DNA from: Actinomycetota bacterium
GTDB taxonomy: Bacteria > Actinomycetota > Actinomycetes > Nanopelagicales > Nanopelagicaceae
Reading direction: 5' to 3'
Length of the DNA: 29,395 nucleotides
NCBI GenBank assembly: GCA_002737595.1
Contig: NSHZ01000008.1
Span: 1-29,395, forward strand
Below, in pieces: positions 26,509-29,395 of the stretch (positions are counted from its first letter, which is position 1; every line of letters starts with the position of its first letter). Made by a program: the position numbers and the translations under genes. The notes beneath the pieces were generated by a model, which was not told where the DNA came from, ran no database searches, and was given only the letters and a program-made list of their open reading frames with translations.

Positions 26509-27500
26509 CCGACACGCACCCGAGGATCGAGCACCGCGTATAAAAGATCAACGATTAAGTTCATTACGACCACAATTGTTGCCGCAAGAAGAGTAGTGGC
26601 AAGCACAACTGGAAGGTCAAAGTCGTTGACTGCTTTAAGCGACATGCGACCAAGACCTGGAAGATTGAAAATCGTCTCAGTCAGGATGGCGCCACCAAGC
26701 AAACCAGCAAAGTCAAGGCCGGCCAGAGTGGTGAGGGGAGCGAGTGCGGCACGCAAAGTGTGCTTTCGTAACACAACCTTGGATTTAAGGCCCTTCGCCC
26801 ACGCAGTGCGAATGTAATCTTCGCCGCTCGTTTCGATAACTGCAGAGCGGGTGTATCGGGTATAGATAGCCGAAAAGGCAAATGCCAGAGTGATCCATGG
26901 AAGTAGGAAATACATGAAGAACTTAGATGGATTATCAAAGACAGAGACGTAAGCGTCAAAGTTGAGCGGGATGATGTTGTTCTTCAAGGTTAAGTAAATG
27001 AGAAGAAGCAAGCCAGTCACGAACGTGGGAAGACTGGTACCGATAAGCACAAAGATTGTAGATCCGGTATCGATCGGTGAATCCTTGAAGCGGGCCGCGA
27101 GAATACCTAGACCGATACCGACAATCAGCCAAAGAATAAGAGCGCCAATGGCGAGTGAAAGGGTGACCGGAAGCGCTTGCTTGATCAAATCAGTGACACA
27201 GGAATTTTGACGGAAAGAGTAACCAAGGCTGGGTGCTGGGCAGGTAAACGCTGCTGAACCCACTCCATAATCACGTCCGACGAAGATTCCCGAGAGGAAG
27301 AGCCAGTACTGCTCCCAGAGGGGCTTATCGAAACCGAGACGGACACGGTTGGCTGCAATCAAATTAGGGCGACAATTCTTTCCGCAGGTGAGGGCAGCAG
27401 GATCGAAAGGAAGAAATTGAAAGATTGCATAAACGGCCATGCTTACGAGAAGCAAGATGACGGCCGCATATAGCAAACGGCGCGAAATGTAATTAATCAT
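26505..27500 (-). CDS. oppB: Oligopeptide ABC transporter permease, OppB/DppB type
   Basis: Membrane channel subunit, 331 aa. Two ATG codons are adjacent; the second (27500) has a GAGG ribosome site at 5-base spacing, the first at only 2. It begins INYISRRLLYAAVILLLVSMAVYAIFQFLPFDP, the OppB/DppB opening, with about six helices. The cytoplasmic EAA loop that contacts the ATPase is EDYIRTAWAKGLKSK, and it ends with LTETIFNLPGLGRMSL and DPRVRVG. Two Cys (TCGKNC) lie in the first outer loop. It follows oppA after an 88-bp spacer with a strong hairpin and leads straight into oppD. Confidence 0.94.
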   Translation of the reverse strand: MINYISRRLLYAAVILLLVSMAVYAIFQFLPFDPAALTCGKNCRPNLIAANRVRLGFDKPLWEQYWLFLSGIFVGRDYGVGSAAFTCPAPSLGYSFRQNSCVTDLIKQALPVTLSLAIGALILWLIVGIGLGILAARFKDSPIDTGSTIFVLIGTSLPTFVTGLLLLIYLTLKNNIIPLNFDAYVSVFDNPSKFFMYFLLPWITLAFAFSAIYTRYTRSAVIETSGEDYIRTAWAKGLKSKVVLRKHTLRAALAPLTTLAGLDFAGLLGGAILTETIFNLPGLGRMSLKAVNDFDLPVVLATTLLAATIVVVMNLIVDLLYAVLDPRVRVG

Positions 27501-27543
27501 CATGACCTCGCATTAAATTAAATATGAAAATGAATTCTTCGTG

Positions 27544-27581
27544 GTGATTCCTCGGGGCGCATGTGCGCCCCGAGGAATCAC
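27544..27581. terminator. 18-bp intercistronic hairpin between oppA and oppB
   Basis: Bases 27544-27561 pair perfectly with 27564-27581 (18 bp, GC-rich centre, about 2-base loop in the drawing, so 4-6 bases in practice). It begins 10 bases after the oppA stop. No U-tract follows on the minus strand. A partial terminator or an mRNA stabiliser that keeps oppA more abundant than oppBDF is the likely role, as at other binding-protein/permease boundaries. Confidence 0.85.
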
Positions 27582-27591
27582 TTCTTACGAA

Positions 27592-29337
27592 TTACTTGAT
27601 GTAGAGCTTGCCCCAAGCGAGGGTGCCCTGTGGCTGCCAGAAGAAAGCGCCACCGACTCCCTTGCCCCAGATGTATTGGCTCTTGCCGTAGTTAGTAGGC
27701 AGGATCCACATACGCTCCATTGCCTTGACGTCAAGTGCCTTCCACATCGCGGATTGCTTAGCACGATCCGTGGTCTTCATCGCTATATCAACTGCAGCCT
27801 TGAAGTCCTTGTATGCAGGATCGTCACCGTTCTGAGAGAGGTTGAAACCACCTTCGAGGGTGAAGAGCTCAGGAATAACTGTCGAGGCATTTGCCCAGTC
27901 AGCACCCCAGCCGGAGTTGGAGAGATCGTTCTGCTTTGCAGGGTTCAGAACGGTTGAGTAGTAACCGCTCTTGATGATGTTGTAAGTCACCTTCAAACCA
28001 ACACGTGCCCAAGCGGCGGTGTTGATAGGGATGGTGTCTTGGAGGGTCGCGCTCTGCGAAACGTCGATGACAATGCCATCGACAGTTGCCTTCTTGTGAT
28101 CAGCAGGACATGACGTCTTTGCCTTGTCCATCAAAGCTTGCGCCTTGACGACGTTACCCGTGGCAACAAAGTCAGGGCTTCCTGGACCAACAACCTTGGT
28201 TGGCTCGTAATCGAGACCAAGGAGTGGACTAATGGAACCGGTTGAGAAAGTACCACCGAAGAAGCTACCGCCTGCATAGTCAAGGATTGCCTTAGAATTG
28301 CGCGAAAGGTACATAGCTTGGCGGATTTCCAGGCAGGGCATCTTCTTGACGTTGAATGCCAAGTAGCGTGAGTAAGGATCGCTGGTGTTGATACGACGAT
28401 CCTTGAACTGGTCATCTTGGAAGAACGCATCCTTGTTTGCAGGAAGCGGGCCACCAAAGTTCACAGCGTTCCACATGGTGTCATTCAAGAAGACCTGATC
28501 GATTACTTGCTCATCAAGACCGAACTTCATAATGACTTCGTCTGGATAAGGGGTACGAATCGGGTCAGATGCTTTGCTCCATTTTTTGTTACGAACAAGC
28601 TTGAGTTGGTTCGTAGTGTTTTCGGCAATCTTGTACGGACCTGTTGCCTGTGGGCGAAGGTCGTAAGCATCGCCCTTATCGAGCTTTGCCTGCACTGGAG
28701 AGATAACTCCGTAGGTGCCGAGGTAGTTAAAGTCAGCAACTGACTTATTGAGGTTGAAGGTGATAGTGCGGTTATCTGCAGAGCAGGTAACAGCCTTATC
28801 AAAAGCAGCCTGTCCGGCAGTGTCCTTAGCGTATGGACCCTTGTACTCCACCTTGCCGAGATCAAGCCACTGTTGAAGGTAAGCAGGACCATCAGTGATG
28901 ATGTCAGTTGCAAAGACGCGAGAGACGCCGTACTTCACATCTGCACAAGTGATCTTGGCACCATCTTCGAAGGTAGTACCTGGGCGAAGCGTGAACTTCC
29001 AGGTCTTTGCTTCGTTACTTGGGACACCAGTGTTGGTAGCGAGGTCAGCGACCAAGCCAGCGCCAGCAGCGCCAGGAACTGGGGTGTAGGCAACCAGGGT
29101 GCGGATAAAGAAGGAGTTCTCAAATGCCAAGTCGCGACCTGTGTAGATACGGCTTGGATCAAGGTGATCCAACTTAGGGGTGTGCTCTAGCAGAATCAGG
29201 GTTCCGCCAGTCTTTGGACCTGCTGCATTTGCGGTTCCGATTGACGAAGACATGAGGCCTGAGACCACAAGTCCTGCCGCTACGGAAGTAGCAATTGCTG
29301 CCCGACCAAAGTGCTTGCTCTGGGACAACTTGCTCAT
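27592..29337 (-). CDS. oppA: Peptide ABC transporter substrate-binding protein (OppA/DppA, SBP family 5)
   Basis: Extracytoplasmic peptide- or nickel/peptide-class binding protein, 581 aa. The Sec signal has basic N-terminal residues, a hydrophobic core (AAIATSVAAGLVVSGLM) and a probable cut after TANA. The mature part starts AGPKTGGTLILLEHTPKLDHLDPSRIYTGRDL. The family block RPGTTFEDGAKITCADVKYGVSR is clear. No lipobox cysteine is present, unlike most Gram-positive binding proteins. AGGAG precedes the ATG by about 7 bases. First gene of oppABDF within the window. The ligand is not predictable; proximity to hut genes hints at histidine-containing peptides (inference). Confidence 0.93.
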   Translation of the reverse strand: MSKLSQSKHFGRAAIATSVAAGLVVSGLMSSSIGTANAAGPKTGGTLILLEHTPKLDHLDPSRIYTGRDLAFENSFFIRTLVAYTPVPGAAGAGLVADLATNTGVPSNEAKTWKFTLRPGTTFEDGAKITCADVKYGVSRVFATDIITDGPAYLQQWLDLGKVEYKGPYAKDTAGQAAFDKAVTCSADNRTITFNLNKSVADFNYLGTYGVISPVQAKLDKGDAYDLRPQATGPYKIAENTTNQLKLVRNKKWSKASDPIRTPYPDEVIMKFGLDEQVIDQVFLNDTMWNAVNFGGPLPANKDAFFQDDQFKDRRINTSDPYSRYLAFNVKKMPCLEIRQAMYLSRNSKAILDYAGGSFFGGTFSTGSISPLLGLDYEPTKVVGPGSPDFVATGNVVKAQALMDKAKTSCPADHKKATVDGIVIDVSQSATLQDTIPINTAAWARVGLKVTYNIIKSGYYSTVLNPAKQNDLSNSGWGADWANASTVIPELFTLEGGFNLSQNGDDPAYKDFKAAVDIAMKTTDRAKQSAMWKALDVKAMERMWILPTNYGKSQYIWGKGVGGAFFWQPQGTLAWGKLYIK

Positions 29338-29354
29338 ATTCCTTCTCCTTTTCC

Positions 29355-29378
29355 TCCGGATCGCGGCCGCGAACCGGA
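29355..29378. promoter_or_regulatory. 24-bp near-perfect palindrome in the oppA leader
   Basis: TCCGGATCGCGGCCGCGAACCGGA is an inverted repeat with one symmetrical mismatch, 18 bp before the oppA start codon. It could be an operator or an mRNA hairpin that protects or controls the oppA message. A TAGGTT box (29384-29379, minus strand) just upstream could be a -10, which would put the palindrome at the transcription start. The promoter reaches the window edge. Confidence 0.45.
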
Positions 29379-29395
29379 AACCTATTTGATTCTTA

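Overview
The window is a gene-dense bacterial chromosome segment of roughly balanced G+C. It looks like an actinobacterium (Actinomycetota) with a compact genome, possibly a small-genome aquatic lineage; that last step is inference. Support comes from a GlnA2-type glutamine synthetase of the kind known from Mycobacterium and Streptomyces, an actinobacterial-type methionine aminopeptidase, FtsX with two extracytoplasmic cysteines, an RF2 gene without a frameshift site, a Lys/Ala/Pro-rich histone-like protein, several promoters that fit leaderless mRNAs, and a leucine leader-peptide attenuator in front of leuA. No tRNA, rRNA, CRISPR array, insertion sequence or prophage gene was found. No gene-free stretch exceeds 300 bases.

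Bases 1-11747 are read entirely from the minus strand. In transcription order they hold nadE, glnA2, a class I glutamine amidotransferase, the leuA leader and leuA, recO, uppS, two orphan Tad-pilus pseudopilin-like genes, prfB, ftsE, ftsX and a carboxy-terminal processing protease cut by the window edge. These cover NAD synthesis, gamma-glutamylation, leucine synthesis, repair, cell-wall lipid carrier synthesis, translation termination and division.

Bases 11868-15471 run on the plus strand: panB, an MFS exporter, a very basic histone-tail-like protein with an internal perfect tandem duplication, a strong terminator, and map. Then come a divergent marR/yceI pair sharing a symmetrical double-operator promoter, a secreted L,D-transpeptidase-like protein divergent from a GNAT acetyltransferase across only 30 bp, and tgt overlapping the GNAT gene.

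Bases 19115-24496 encode histidine catabolism: hutH-hutU-hutI on the minus strand, and hutG diverging on the plus strand. Together they take histidine through urocanate, imidazolonepropionate and formiminoglutamate to glutamate. Bases 24500-29337 (minus) encode a peptide ABC importer, oppA-oppB-oppD-oppF, with no oppC visible. Its placement directly after the hut genes suggests, but does not prove, that imported peptides feed histidine breakdown.

No wholly new system stands out. The most interesting signals are regulatory: the leuA attenuator with a second pairing that reaches the leuA ribosome binding site, the symmetrical marR/yceI switch, back-to-back leaderless promoters, and strong palindromes around oppA and the histone-like gene. 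Among proteins, the incomplete Opp permease set, the altered metal site in HutG, the orphan pseudopilins and the GlnA2-amidotransferase pair deserve a second look.
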